Counted from the stretch's first letter, positions 25,433 through 34,124 are shown. The stretch is DNA of 64,000 nt from Collinsella aerofaciens (GCF_963360655.1 NZ_OY725717.1:835694-899693), one strand, 5' to 3'. Numbers and translations: made by a program. Notes: generated by a model not told the origin, from the letters alone.

Positions 25433-26186
25433 CCCCTTCCGCGGAGAGCTGGGGCTGGGCTCCGCCCAGGCCGAGCAGGTCGAACTTGTCGATGCCGATG
25501 ATGATGGCGATCAGGGCGACGCCCAGGACGGGCACGTTGGCGTAGGAGCACAGCAGGAAGCCCAGGAAGTAGAAGGGCACGAGCTGCTTGGTGAGCACCA
25601 GGCGGCCGAGCATGGCGAAGCCCATGGCAGGCAGGATGTTGGCGGCAACGCCAAAGCCAGCAAGGACAAAGGGCGGGATGAAGTCGAGCATGCCTTGGAT
25701 GGCGTCAGCACCCAGATAGAACGACAGCGAGCACAGCAGGAACGCCATGATGATACCGGTCAAACCGATCAGGAAGTGCATCGCATAGACACCCTTAAGG
25801 TTGCCCTGGCCGGAGAAGACATCAGCGCGGTCAACCAGGATCGGCAGGGCGGCGTTGAGGATGTTCTTGATGGCAAGGCACAGCGTGGCGATGGGCATGG
25901 CAAGCGCGATGGCTGCCTCGGTGCTCTGGCCCAGCTGGATAGCGAAGGCGCAGGCGAGCACGCCGCCGATCGTCTCATCAGGCGGCACGTAGGCGCCGAT
26001 GGAGATCGAGCCCATGAACAGCAGCTCCAGGCTGGCGCCGATCGCGAGGCCGGACTGCAGGTCCCCCAGCACCAGGCCCACGAGCGGGCACAGGACGATG
26101 GGGCGGAACGCATAGAGCGTACCGAGCTGGCAGTCGAACTTACCAAATGCGGCGATAAGTCCGATGAGGATTGCTTGGGTAAGCAT
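25413..26186 (-). CDS. PTS mannose-family IIC subunit
   Basis: 257 aa, very hydrophobic. EII-Sor signatures are VLGDLQSGLAIGASLELLFMGSISIGAYVPPDETIGG and VDRADVFSGQGNLKGVYAMHF. It forms the sugar translocation path with IID. The C-terminus is acidic (EGDEDDDF). Gene order IIA-IIB-IIC-IID after two SIS-domain genes matches the Salmonella gfr type of locus. Confidence 0.92.
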   Translation of the reverse strand: MLTQAILIGLIAAFGKFDCQLGTLYAFRPIVLCPLVGLVLGDLQSGLAIGASLELLFMGSISIGAYVPPDETIGGVLACAFAIQLGQSTEAAIALAMPIATLCLAIKNILNAALPILVDRADVFSGQGNLKGVYAMHFLIGLTGIIMAFLLCSLSFYLGADAIQGMLDFIPPFVLAGFGVAANILPAMGFAMLGRLVLTKQLVPFYFLGFLLCSYANVPVLGVALIAIIIGIDKFDLLGLGGAQPQLSAEGDEDDDF

Positions 26187-26244
26187 ATATCCCCCTTTCC
26201 TAATAGGACACTACGAAGAGCTCAGACTCTTCGAAATTGAACGC

Positions 26245-26727
26245 CTAGAGCACGCTGGCGCAGTCAACCTTGGGCTCATCGGCCAGGGGTCGAATCTCGA
26301 CCTCAACGCCACGATCCAGCATCTCGCGCACATCGGCTTCCTCGGCCGCGGTCAGGAAGATCTGACGAGAGACCTGACGAGCATCGGGACGCTTCTCGTC
26401 CTTGGGCTTGGTGTTGCCCAGGTTGACCGACTTGATCTGCGGGCAGCCCTCAACAAGCTGCTTTGCCTCAGCAATAGTGGCGACACAGATGATCATCTTG
26501 TACTTGTCGGTCACGCCCGAGTTGATAGCTTCGATTGCATGCTCCATATCTTTGATGACGAGCTTGCAGCCGGCAGGCTTGCCCATCTTGAGCGTCGTCT
26601 TCCACACCGGGTCGTTAGCGACCTTATCGCCCACGCAGAAGATGCAGTTGGAGCCAAGGCCCTGAACCCAGGAAACTGCGACCTGGCCATGAAGCAGGCG
26701 ATGGTCAACGCGAAGTAGCTGAATCAT
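26245..26727 (-). CDS. PTS mannose-family IIB subunit
   Basis: 160 aa from ATG 26727 (MIQLLRVDHRLLHGQVAVSW) with GGGGGG 8 bp upstream; a longer TTG start reads through that site. The phospho-accepting His13 lies in the RLLHGQV loop, diagnostic for mannose-family IIB. It takes phosphate from IIA and gives it to the sugar. Confidence 0.93.
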   Translation of the reverse strand: MIQLLRVDHRLLHGQVAVSWVQGLGSNCIFCVGDKVANDPVWKTTLKMGKPAGCKLVIKDMEHAIEAINSGVTDKYKMIICVATIAEAKQLVEGCPQIKSVNLGNTKPKDEKRPDARQVSRQIFLTAAEEADVREMLDRGVEVEIRPLADEPKVDCASVL

Positions 26728-26784
26728 AATGTGACCCCCCAAAGGTCTTGTGCCGTCTTACGGCGTGTCAGTAGGTGCTGCGGA

Positions 26785-27204
26785 TTAGAACTCTTCTTCC
26801 TCGTCGTCATCGACCAAAAGATCGTTGACAAACTTCACGCGCGTATCGTCCGCAGCGACGATGGCGCGAATCGTCTCCTCAACCGGCGCCGACTCGTCAG
26901 AGAACAGCAACTGGATGAGGAGAGGAAGGTTCATGTTGGTAACGAGGTACGTGCGGGGACGCGTCTGGACGACCTTGGTAAACTCGTTGTTGACGCTGCC
27001 GCCAAAGAGGTCGGTGCAGACAACGACATCATCGTCAGCAGACATGCCTGCCAGCAGTTTTTGGGCCTCCTCGGCCACGTCCATGCGGCCATCGACGAAC
27101 ATCGAAAGATCGTGGACGTTGTCGCGAGCGCCCGAGAGCAGCTCGACGCTCTCCTTGATGCCGGTAGCGAAGTGCGCATGGCTGGCGATGATGTACTGTC
27201 TCAT
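26785..27204 (-). CDS. PTS mannose-family IIA subunit
   Basis: 139 aa. The phospho-accepting His is in IIASHAHFATGIKESVELL (His9), and DVVVCTDLFGGSVNNEFTK is the usual second block. It ends in a strikingly acidic tail, DDDEEEEF. It accepts phosphate from HPr. The gene lies 46 bp after deglycase copy B. Confidence 0.92.
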   Translation of the reverse strand: MRQYIIASHAHFATGIKESVELLSGARDNVHDLSMFVDGRMDVAEEAQKLLAGMSADDDVVVCTDLFGGSVNNEFTKVVQTRPRTYLVTNMNLPLLIQLLFSDESAPVEETIRAIVAADDTRVKFVNDLLVDDDEEEEF

Positions 27205-27250
27205 TCTGTGTTCCTCTCAATAGCCCGGCACGTTCCCGCACCCGTTTTCT

Positions 27251-28312
27251 TTAGTAGTCGAACTGGTGATAGTAGCGACGATACTTGAGGTTGTGCTTGG
27301 TGACCGTCTCGTAGTAGCGAGCCAGGCGGTCGGTAACGAGCACCGTCAGAATCCACGGAGACACGATGACGCGGAACTCGTCGTCAAGGCCGGGGATCGC
27401 GAACTCGGCGGTGTCGATGATGTTGATGTCGGTGTCGCCGGTCACGCCGCGGGTCAGGAAGGCGCGGACGCGCTCGTCGAGCTTGCGGTTCTCGTCCTCG
27501 CCCATGAACAGGAAGACCGGGACGCCGGGCTCCACGAGCTCGAGGGTGCCGTGGAAGAAGTCGGCCGAGGTGATGTAGCGGGTGCGCTTCCACTGCATCT
27601 CCTCCAGGATGCACATCGAGAACAGGATGGTCTCGCCCCACAGGGCGCCGGAGCCGATGAACATGGTGTAGGGGGCCAGGGCGTACTTCTTGGCGAGCTC
27701 CTCGGCGCGCGGCTCGAAGCGCTTGCGGATATCGAGCATGTCCTTCCAGATGTCCTTGGTCTGCTCGATAAACAGATCGAACTTGGGGAAGCAGCCGCGG
27801 CGGTTGAGCAGGCGCAGGCCGAAGCAGTCGGCGAGGTAGTAGCCCTTCTCACAGCCGCCCGAACCATGGTCAGAAGCCATGGCGACGCAGTTCTCGGCGC
27901 CGACAGCCTGGCCGATGGGGCCCTCGGGCTTGGTCATGGCGTAGACGCGAATGCCCTTTTCCTTCATCTTCTTGACGGCCTCGAGGACCTCGGGGGTGGT
28001 GCCGGACTCGGAGGCGGTGAGCACGACGGACTTCTCGGTCATGCGCTTGTGGCCCATGACGTTCCACTCGGCGGCGTGGATCAGGTAGACCTCGAGGTCG
28101 CGGTCGCCGAACTTGTTCATGAGGTACTCGAGCTGCATGAGCTCGTCCCAGGTGCCGCCGACGCCCATCAGGAACACGGCGTCGTAGCCCTCGTCGGCAA
28201 CCTTGTCGGCGAGCGCGGTCATCTTCTTGCCGGTCTCGTAGAGCGCCTTGCCGTCCTCGAGATAGCCCTCCTGGTCGAAATGCATGATCTCGATCTTCTC
28301 GGTTTCCTTCAT
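27251..28312 (-). CDS. FrlB-like SIS-domain deglycase (copy B)
   Basis: 353 aa, same length and two-SIS architecture as the gene at 22061-23122. Differences cluster in a few places: AYxCEKGYYLADCF against CEMGYYLADCF, residues around KDIWKDMLDIRKRFEPRAEE, and the last 30 residues. Much of the central DNA is identical between copies. It lies between the 371-aa SIS gene and PTS IIA, so its substrate is probably the phosphorylated product of this PTS. Confidence 0.82.
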   Translation of the reverse strand: MKETEKIEIMHFDQEGYLEDGKALYETGKKMTALADKVADEGYDAVFLMGVGGTWDELMQLEYLMNKFGDRDLEVYLIHAAEWNVMGHKRMTEKSVVLTASESGTTPEVLEAVKKMKEKGIRVYAMTKPEGPIGQAVGAENCVAMASDHGSGGCEKGYYLADCFGLRLLNRRGCFPKFDLFIEQTKDIWKDMLDIRKRFEPRAEELAKKYALAPYTMFIGSGALWGETILFSMCILEEMQWKRTRYITSADFFHGTLELVEPGVPVFLFMGEDENRKLDERVRAFLTRGVTGDTDINIIDTAEFAIPGLDDEFRVIVSPWILTVLVTDRLARYYETVTKHNLKYRRYYHQFDY

Positions 28313-28372
28313 TTGTCTCTCCTTTCTGGGGTTGTTTCCACATCCCCCATGCCAACGGGCATCAAAACCCGC

Positions 28373-29488
28373 TTACATTCCGTAACACTCGGCCGCTTTG
28401 GCCTTAAGCGCATTGACTGACTCTTCGTAGCCCTCCGCCTTGACCTCCATTTGCTTGGAGACAGCATCGAGATACGGGTGAACGTCCCATGACTTCAGAC
28501 GCTCGGCGATCATGGCCGCAATCGTCTGGAAGAACACAAGATTGGGAATTGCGCTGAGCAGCGGAGCCACCTGAGGCACCGCAACCTCGTGAGCCCTACC
28601 CTTGGGATGGGCCGTGAGCAGCACCGTTTTTGCCGTAACGTTCGATAGCGCATCGGCGATATTCGCAAGACGCTCCGACCCCTGCGGATCGTCGACGATA
28701 AACACCAGATAGCCCGGAACGATCTGCATTTCGGGACCATGGACGAACTCCTCGCCTTCGTGATGCATGGCAGGAATCTTGATGGTCTCGCTCAGCTTGA
28801 GCGCTGCCTCCTCGGCAACACCATAGTTGGGGCCGTTGCCGACGACCATGGCGGGCATGTGCTCAGAAAGCTCGAGCATGTGATCTTGGACATATGCCTC
28901 GGCGGTCTTGCACATCACGGCATTAGCCTGGATAGCCTCGCGCAGGTCATCAAGACGCTGAGCAACGCCCTTGGCGTCAATCGTTCCGCGCGCCTGACCG
29001 CCGTAAATACCAAAGAGCACCAGGTACTCAACGAGAACCTCGACGCCCAGAGTCACAAAGTCCACCGACTCGACGCCCACACCGTAGTCAAGAACGATGT
29101 CAGCGTGTTCCTTGATGGGTGCCTCGACGTTTGCCGTGAGCGCAACTGCAGCCATATCGTGTGCGCGCATGTAATCGAGCGCCGCAATCGTATTGGTTGA
29201 ATAGCCGCTCTGCGAGACGGCAATGTTAAGCGCATGCTGTGGATAGGTGTGTTCAAAATCGACGAAGGCCTCGGGCGTCACAACGGACACCTGCATCTGC
29301 AGCGCATCTTGCAGGTAATCGCGGGCGCAATCCGCAGCATGGCGCGACGAACCCGAAGCAACGATGCGCAGCGCGTCAAAAGAACCGGACTGGAAAATAT
29401 CAACGAGCTGCGCTACCAGCTCAGACGAACGCTCGAGGTTCTCTCCCATACGCACATGGGCAAGCTGAACGTAATCGAGCATCTTCAT
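28373..29488 (-). CDS. SIS-domain sugar-amine phosphate deglycase/isomerase (GlmS-like)
   Basis: 371 aa from ATG 29488 (MKMLDYVQLAHVRMGENLER) with GAGGTGAG upstream. Two SIS domains: RIVASGSSRHAADCARDYL and NIAVSQSGYSTNTIAALDYMR, then AMVVGNGPNYGVAEEAALKLSETIKIPAMHHEGEEFVHGPEMQI. The latter resembles the isomerase half of GlmS with its EEFxHG motif, but there is no glutaminase domain. In gfr-type loci two such proteins cleave glucoselysine 6-phosphate and fructoselysine 6-phosphate. First gene of the PTS operon. Confidence 0.78.
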   Translation of the reverse strand: MKMLDYVQLAHVRMGENLERSSELVAQLVDIFQSGSFDALRIVASGSSRHAADCARDYLQDALQMQVSVVTPEAFVDFEHTYPQHALNIAVSQSGYSTNTIAALDYMRAHDMAAVALTANVEAPIKEHADIVLDYGVGVESVDFVTLGVEVLVEYLVLFGIYGGQARGTIDAKGVAQRLDDLREAIQANAVMCKTAEAYVQDHMLELSEHMPAMVVGNGPNYGVAEEAALKLSETIKIPAMHHEGEEFVHGPEMQIVPGYLVFIVDDPQGSERLANIADALSNVTAKTVLLTAHPKGRAHEVAVPQVAPLLSAIPNLVFFQTIAAMIAERLKSWDVHPYLDAVSKQMEVKAEGYEESVNALKAKAAECYGM

Positions 29489-29516
29489 CGTCTCACCTCG
29501 TAACAAATCATTAGTA

Positions 29517-29597
29517 TTTGATACCAATCACAGTTATAGGTTACGGCTTTTTGATACCTCTTTGTCGATTAATTTATCCCCTTCGGCGAACGGTCGA
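29517..29597 (-). promoter_or_regulatory. Operator region of the PTS/deglycase operon
   Basis: TTTGATACC occurs at 29517-29525 and 29550-29558, in direct orientation, matching motifs upstream of the 23122 gene. TCGGCGAACGGTCGA follows at 29583-29597. These are candidate GntR sites and a shared sugar-operon element. Confidence 0.55.
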
Positions 29598-29681
29598 TTT
29601 TGAGCCATGTAAGGTTGTATATACAGCTGACCCAACGATCAAAACTGGTTAGTTTCCCAGCCGTTATTCACAAAATACCAG

Positions 29682-30395
29682 CTAGTACGTATAGGTGTAG
29701 CCGCCCGTATCGCCACGATTGAAGGACTTTACATACTCGATAGCCTGACCGCTCGCGTCATAGCTCACGCATTCCAAAAGCAAAGCAAGATCGCCCTGTT
29801 CCAGTCCAAGGAGGCCGGCATCTCGTGCGCCCAGTGCCTCGATATCGAGCTTTTCCTGTGCCATGACTGGCTTTCGGCCCAGCATCTCATAGGTCTCGTA
29901 CAAACTGAAGACCGACACGTCAATATCTTCGATGGTTGGGAACAGCAGGCAGGGAATCAGCGCCGTCTCAATCGATACGGGGCTACCGTTTATGCAGTTC
30001 AGGCGTCGAACGGAATAGAGCAGGTCGTCCTCGGCGATGCCAAACAGGTCGGCGTAATATGGCCCCGCATAACGCTTGGAACGCGCGAGAATACGGACGG
30101 ACGGCTCGCCGCCCGAAGCACGGACCGATTCACGGAAACCGACCGTGCGTTCAAAAAAAGCAGGTACTTTCTGCGCCACAAAGGCACCTTTTCCCCGAAC
30201 ACGGCGAATCTGCCCGCGTCGAACCAGCTCATCGACAGCGCTTCGGATGGTCAAGCGTGTCGTACCAAATTCCTCGGCGAGGTCTTTTTCGGACGGAATC
30301 ATGGAACCCGTGGGATATGCACCGCGCTCGATACGTTCCTCGATGCAGCGTCGAATGCGCATATAAACCGGGGTGGCATCTACTGTTTCAGCCAT
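29682..30395 (-). CDS. GntR-family regulator with UTRA domain (A)
   Basis: 237 aa. The N-terminal winged helix has GAYPTGSMIPSEKDLAEEFGTTRLTIRSAVDELVRRGQIRRVRGKGAFVA; the C-terminal UTRA effector domain has the usual ending block EYVKSFNRGDTGGYTYTY. HutC-subfamily proteins bind phosphorylated sugars and release DNA. It overlaps the end of the upstream GntR gene by 16 bp, so the pair is cotranscribed. Likely regulates the neighbouring PTS/deglycase genes. Confidence 0.9.
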   Translation of the reverse strand: MAETVDATPVYMRIRRCIEERIERGAYPTGSMIPSEKDLAEEFGTTRLTIRSAVDELVRRGQIRRVRGKGAFVAQKVPAFFERTVGFRESVRASGGEPSVRILARSKRYAGPYYADLFGIAEDDLLYSVRRLNCINGSPVSIETALIPCLLFPTIEDIDVSVFSLYETYEMLGRKPVMAQEKLDIEALGARDAGLLGLEQGDLALLLECVSYDASGQAIEYVKSFNRGDTGGYTYTY

Positions 30396-31147
30396 TGTTC
30401 ACCTGCCACGCTCCTCATGCCGTTCTCTTCGCCGTTATCGGCAAAGCGGAACTTTGTGGGCAAAATCACCGATTTGCAATGCTCCACAAAACGCATGTCC
30501 TTATCAAATTCGATCGAGCTCTCATAGAACACCGGCGTTCCCTCTTCTTGCTGGAGCAGCTCGGCCTCTTCGACGTTCAAACGCGAGATGGAGATATGCT
30601 CACGTCCATGCTCAACGCGCACGCCACCTTCTTTGAGCAAGACATCGTAAAGGCTCTCACACTCAAAATCGTGCTCGGGAAGCGATGGGCACAGGGACAG
30701 GTTAACGTGAGCGGTCTCGATTGACGCCGGCTCGCCCTCAATAAGTCGAACGCGCTGCATGCGGAGCAAGGGAGCGCCTACAGCCACCCCAAGCTTGTCG
30801 GCAAGCGCCTCATCCGCCTCGATGGTCCCGGTGGAAACCAGACGAGAAGAGGGGTGCAGGCCGGCAGTCCGCACAGCATCGGAAAAGTTATACGTTTCCT
30901 GGAAGATGTTCAGCGGCTTGGGAGGACACACATACGTGCCCGATCCGCGACGGCTCTCGAGCGTTCCACACGAGATAAGCCGCGTGATACCGGCACGCAA
31001 CGCCGTACGCGAAACGCCAATCTCTTCGCACAGCACGCGCTCGGCCGGCAGGCGATCGCCGCCGGCAAGCTGATGGTGCTGGATATACCAAAGAATTCCC
31101 TCAACAGCATGATCTTTGGGGGGAATTGCATAAGATTCGCCTGCCAT
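30380..31147 (-). CDS. GntR-family regulator with UTRA domain (B)
   Basis: 255 aa, same subfamily as its neighbour but only distantly similar. Winged helix: GGDRLPAERVLCEEIGVSRTALRAGITRLISCGTLESRRGSGTYV. The UTRA part includes LIEGEPASIETAHVNLSLCPSL and VFYESSIEFDKDMRFVEHCKSVILPTKF. Two UTRA regulators in tandem beside two deglycase operons suggests one senses each Amadori sugar phosphate. Confidence 0.88.
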   Translation of the reverse strand: MAGESYAIPPKDHAVEGILWYIQHHQLAGGDRLPAERVLCEEIGVSRTALRAGITRLISCGTLESRRGSGTYVCPPKPLNIFQETYNFSDAVRTAGLHPSSRLVSTGTIEADEALADKLGVAVGAPLLRMQRVRLIEGEPASIETAHVNLSLCPSLPEHDFECESLYDVLLKEGGVRVEHGREHISISRLNVEEAELLQQEEGTPVFYESSIEFDKDMRFVEHCKSVILPTKFRFADNGEENGMRSVAGEQWLKQ

Positions 31148-31185
31148 TGCACAGACTCCTCATTCAGAAACGTATGCCGCCAAAA

Positions 31186-31674
31186 TTAGGCCAGCCCTCC
31201 CATGGCATCAAATTCTGCCTTGATCTTCTCGGCGACATTCCGATACGACTTATATAGACTTGAATCGCGTTTGACTTCGTCGGTCATAACGGGAATCTCT
31301 AATTTGGAAACCTCGTCTTTTCCCGTCTGAACCGCCACAACAACGCCCATACCAAGACACATATTACGCTTGGCAGCATTTATTTTTGCTGCCTTGGCAG
31401 GATTTGCCAGGATACGCTGGGCAAATTCCTGTTTAGAGACCGCTTCTTCGGCCTCCGGATCGCCCGCCTCGGCCACTTCGCACTGCAGCACGTCCGCATA
31501 GTCAAAAATCTTAGGCTCTGCACCACGCTGATGCACGGCCCACTTGCGGCGCGTGGCATCCTGGTAGATAGCCGGCAAAAATGTAAACCGCGGCGGGTCC
31601 AAAATCGTATCCGTGATGGTAAACACATCGGGATCAAAGGCATCCTGCGGGTTTTTCTTCTTGAACAGCCCCAT
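31186..31674 (-). CDS. Hypothetical protein
   Basis: 162 aa from ATG 31674 (MGLFKKKNPQDAFDPDVFTI) with GGGAGG 5 bp upstream; an upstream in-frame ATG crosses that site. The start MGLFKKK is typical of small cytoplasmic proteins that contact membrane or nucleic acid. There is a central tract FDYADVLQCEVAEAGDPEAEEAVSKQEF and a conserved-looking AKINAAKRNMCLGMGVVVAVQTG. No signal peptide, transmembrane helix or catalytic motif is evident. I do not recognise the family. Confidence 0.65.
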   Translation of the reverse strand: MGLFKKKNPQDAFDPDVFTITDTILDPPRFTFLPAIYQDATRRKWAVHQRGAEPKIFDYADVLQCEVAEAGDPEAEEAVSKQEFAQRILANPAKAAKINAAKRNMCLGMGVVVAVQTGKDEVSKLEIPVMTDEVKRDSSLYKSYRNVAEKIKAEFDAMGGLA

Positions 31675-31796
31675 ATCAGCCTCCCGTACTAGCATTAAAC
31701 AACTCAAGCTGAATATAGCACCAATTTCAAGCCGCTGCCTTACCCTATCGGTGCGCGGCGTCTATGGCTCGCCCAGCGGAAGAGTTAACGGACGAG

Positions 31797-31867
31797 GGCC
31801 GGGCTGCCTGCCTTGTTTTGAGAAGTGGGCTCCGCGAACTTCTCAAAACAAGGCAGGCAGCCCGGCC
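31797..31867. repeat. Long palindrome with perfect 30-bp stem
   Basis: 31797-31826 pairs perfectly with 31838-31867 over 30 bp, leaving an 11-nt loop (GGGCTCCGCGA). It lies 55 bp after the LacI-type gene and 120 bp before the hypothetical gene. It lacks the conserved core of the ~130-nt hairpin family but has the same kind of GC-rich perfect arms. Confidence 0.85.
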
Positions 31868-31922
31868 CCGCCGGCAAATAGTGGACACTCCGCATGCAAT
31901 CTATGCAACCAAACAAGTACGC

Positions 31923-32951
31923 TTAGCTACATTCGGTAAGTTCGAGCACGCTGCCCTTAACGATAAGCGCCGGCTCCAGGACGACCTCTTCGGCACGTCT
32001 ACCGCCCCTACCGGCAAGACGCTTGGACATGCAGCCAAAAGCATGCTCCGCGAGGATACCTGGATCCTGCTCAATCGCGGTCAGCGCCGGCTCAAAGAGA
32101 ACGTCGGCGGCCGAGTTGTCGTAACTCACCACCGAAATGTCGCCCGGAATGCTCTTCCCCATCTCGTGTAAGCGCTTGAGCAGACCAAGGGCAATGTTGT
32201 CCGAACTTGCGAACACAGCGGTGGCATCAGTTGCGAGCACCGCCTCCGAGGCCTCGTAGGCACTCGGAATGTAGTACTCGCTCTCAAACTCCAAACGTGC
32301 GTCGATAGGCAGGCCAACCTCGCGCAGCGCGCGCTCATAGCCGGCAAGTCGCTTACGCCCCGTATTGGAACGGCGCGCGTTAACCAAGCAGGCAATGCGA
32401 CGGTGGCCCTGCTCGATCAGATAGCGAGTGGCCATGTAGCCACCCATCTCGTGGTCGAACATCACCTTGTCGCACTCGAGCCCCTCAATGGCACGGTCGA
32501 CCATCACGGCAGGGATAGGCAGATGGCTGACTTCTTCGCGCAGGGCGCGGTCGTCGGAGAACTCGTCGCCCACAACCAGGAAGACGCCATCAACGCCGCG
32601 CGTTACCAGCTGGCGCAGCAGCTCCAGATCGTCGTCGGCACTTCCACCCGAGCTGGTAATGAAGAGCGCATAGCCGTCCTCGCGGCAGCGCTTTTCCAGG
32701 CTACCGGCGAGCGAGGCAAAAAAGCGGCTCTCGATGTTAGGGACGATAAGGCCCAGCGTGCGCGACTCGCGCATGACCAGACTACGCGCAATCTGGTTGG
32801 GGACATAGTGGTTGCGCGCCGCGACCTCCTTGATGAGCTTGCGGTTTTCTTCCGAGATGCGACAGGGCCGATTATTGAGAACAAGCGAGACCGACGAGGG
32901 GGAAAGCCCCACCTCCTGGGCGATCTGCTTGAGGGTGACTTTGTTGGCCAT
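31923..32951 (-). CDS. LacI-family transcriptional regulator
   Basis: 342 aa from ATG 32951 with GGAAGGAG upstream. The N-terminal LacI HTH is VTLKQIAQEVGLSPSSVSLVLNNRPCRISEENRKLI with the YVPNQIARSL hinge; the periplasmic-binding-protein-like core has LGLIVPNIESRFFASLAGSLE and HRRIACLVNARRSNTGRKRLAGY, typical of sugar effectors. It is divergent from murB; the likely autoregulatory site lies at 33014-33030. No adjacent sugar genes on the same strand reveal its ligand. Confidence 0.92.
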   Translation of the reverse strand: MANKVTLKQIAQEVGLSPSSVSLVLNNRPCRISEENRKLIKEVAARNHYVPNQIARSLVMRESRTLGLIVPNIESRFFASLAGSLEKRCREDGYALFITSSGGSADDDLELLRQLVTRGVDGVFLVVGDEFSDDRALREEVSHLPIPAVMVDRAIEGLECDKVMFDHEMGGYMATRYLIEQGHRRIACLVNARRSNTGRKRLAGYERALREVGLPIDARLEFESEYYIPSAYEASEAVLATDATAVFASSDNIALGLLKRLHEMGKSIPGDISVVSYDNSAADVLFEPALTAIEQDPGILAEHAFGCMSKRLAGRGGRRAEEVVLEPALIVKGSVLELTECS

Positions 32952-33013
32952 CTCGCTCCTTCCAGGTTTACGCGCAATCTCTTGAAAGTATAGCGACCGA
33001 CCCTCTACCTCGG

Positions 33014-33030
33014 TGATAAACACTTTACCA
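33014..33030. promoter_or_regulatory. LacI-type operator
   Basis: TGATAAA-CAC-TTTACCA is an imperfect palindrome (half sites TGATAAA and TGGTAAA) 62 bp upstream of the LacI-type gene and ~105 bp upstream of murB. Consistent with autoregulation. Confidence 0.5.
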
Positions 33031-33134
33031 ATCCGGTAGACGGCTGTTTTATCGCCGCCAGCGCACCAAATCCGTCCGGGTGGGGTATATTTCAATCGAT
33101 TGATGACAACAACCACCAAAAGGCGGATATTCGT

Positions 33135-34097
33135 ATGCACGAGAACGACTTTTTTAACGAGGACCTGCTGTGCGCGCTTGCTGGCGTTGCCGGCGAGGAC
33201 AACGTGCTGATGAGCGAGCCCATGCGCGAGCACACCACGTTTAAGATCGGCGGCCCGGCCGACGTCTTTGTCACGCCCGATACCGAGCAGGGCCTCGTCG
33301 CCACGCTCGATACCTGCTATCGCTGCGATCTGCCCCTCACCATCGTGGGCAACGGCTCCGACCTGCTCGTCGGCGACAAGGGTATCCGCGGCGTCGTCGT
33401 GGCGTTGGGCGAAGGCCTCTCCGACATTACGGTCGACGGTACGCACGTCACGGCGGCGGCCGGCGCCTTGCTTTCCGATGTCGCAGCCGCGGCAGCCGAG
33501 GCCGGTCTCACCGGCATGGAGCCCATCTCGGGCATCCCCGGATCGGTCGGCGGCGCCTGCTACATGAACGCCGGTGCCTACGGTGCCTGCATGGCCGATG
33601 TGCTAGAGTCCGTGCGCGTCTACAAACCCGCTCGCCAGCTCGACGACGGCACCCGCGGCAGCGGCAATATCATCGAGTTCGATGTCGACGAGCTCAACCT
33701 GGGTTATCGAAAGAGCCGCATCGCCGATGACGGCTTTATCGTGCTTTCGGCCACCTTCAATCTCGCCCCGGGCAACGCCGCGATGATCAAGGCCGACATG
33801 GACAACTACCGCCAGCGCCGCGAGGACAAGCAGCCACTCGACATGCCGAGCGCCGGCTCCACCTTCAAGCGCCCCGAGGGCTACTTTGCCGGCAAGCTCA
33901 TCATGGACGCCGGCCTGCGAGGACACGCCGTTGGCGGCGCGCAGGTGAGCGAGAAGCACTGCGGCTTCATCGTCAACGCCGACCACGCCACCGCCGCCGA
34001 CGTCGACGAACTCATCCGCGACATCCAAGCCAAAGTCAAAGAGCAGTTCGACGTAGACCTAGAACCCGAAGTCCACCGAGTAGGCGAATTTTTATAA
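33135..34097 (+). CDS. murB: UDP-N-acetylenolpyruvoylglucosamine reductase
   Basis: 320 aa. FAD-binding blocks are REHTTFKIGGPADVFVTP, LTIVGNGSDLLVGDKGIRGVVV and the GMEPISGIPGSVGGACYMNAGAYGACM segment; C-terminal catalytic parts are PSAGSTFKRPEGYFAGKLI (catalytic Ser) and AQVSEKHCGFIVN. The LGYRKSRI sequence is the type with a Tyr substrate loop. It reduces UDP-GlcNAc-enolpyruvate to UDP-MurNAc. No other mur gene is adjacent. Confidence 0.96.
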   Translation: MHENDFFNEDLLCALAGVAGEDNVLMSEPMREHTTFKIGGPADVFVTPDTEQGLVATLDTCYRCDLPLTIVGNGSDLLVGDKGIRGVVVALGEGLSDITVDGTHVTAAAGALLSDVAAAAAEAGLTGMEPISGIPGSVGGACYMNAGAYGACMADVLESVRVYKPARQLDDGTRGSGNIIEFDVDELNLGYRKSRIADDGFIVLSATFNLAPGNAAMIKADMDNYRQRREDKQPLDMPSAGSTFKRPEGYFAGKLIMDAGLRGHAVGGAQVSEKHCGFIVNADHATAADVDELIRDIQAKVKEQFDVDLEPEVHRVGEFL

Positions 34098-34101
34098 AAA
34101 G

Positions 34102-34124
34102 AAGGCCCCGAAAGGGGCCTTCAC
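34102..34124. terminator. Terminator between murB and the convergent hydrolase gene
   Basis: The stem GGCCCC-GAAA-GGGGCC (extended by AA/TT) has a TTCTTTTTAT tail on the minus strand and a weaker T-rich tail on the plus strand. Confidence 0.75.

Noticed and set aside
21151-29488. N-acetylgalactosamine (aga) utilisation locus
   Set aside because: Mannose-family PTS and SIS genes also occur there, but there is no agaA-type deacetylase, tagatose-bisphosphate aldolase or kinase, and the 353-aa proteins resemble FrlB more than AgaS.
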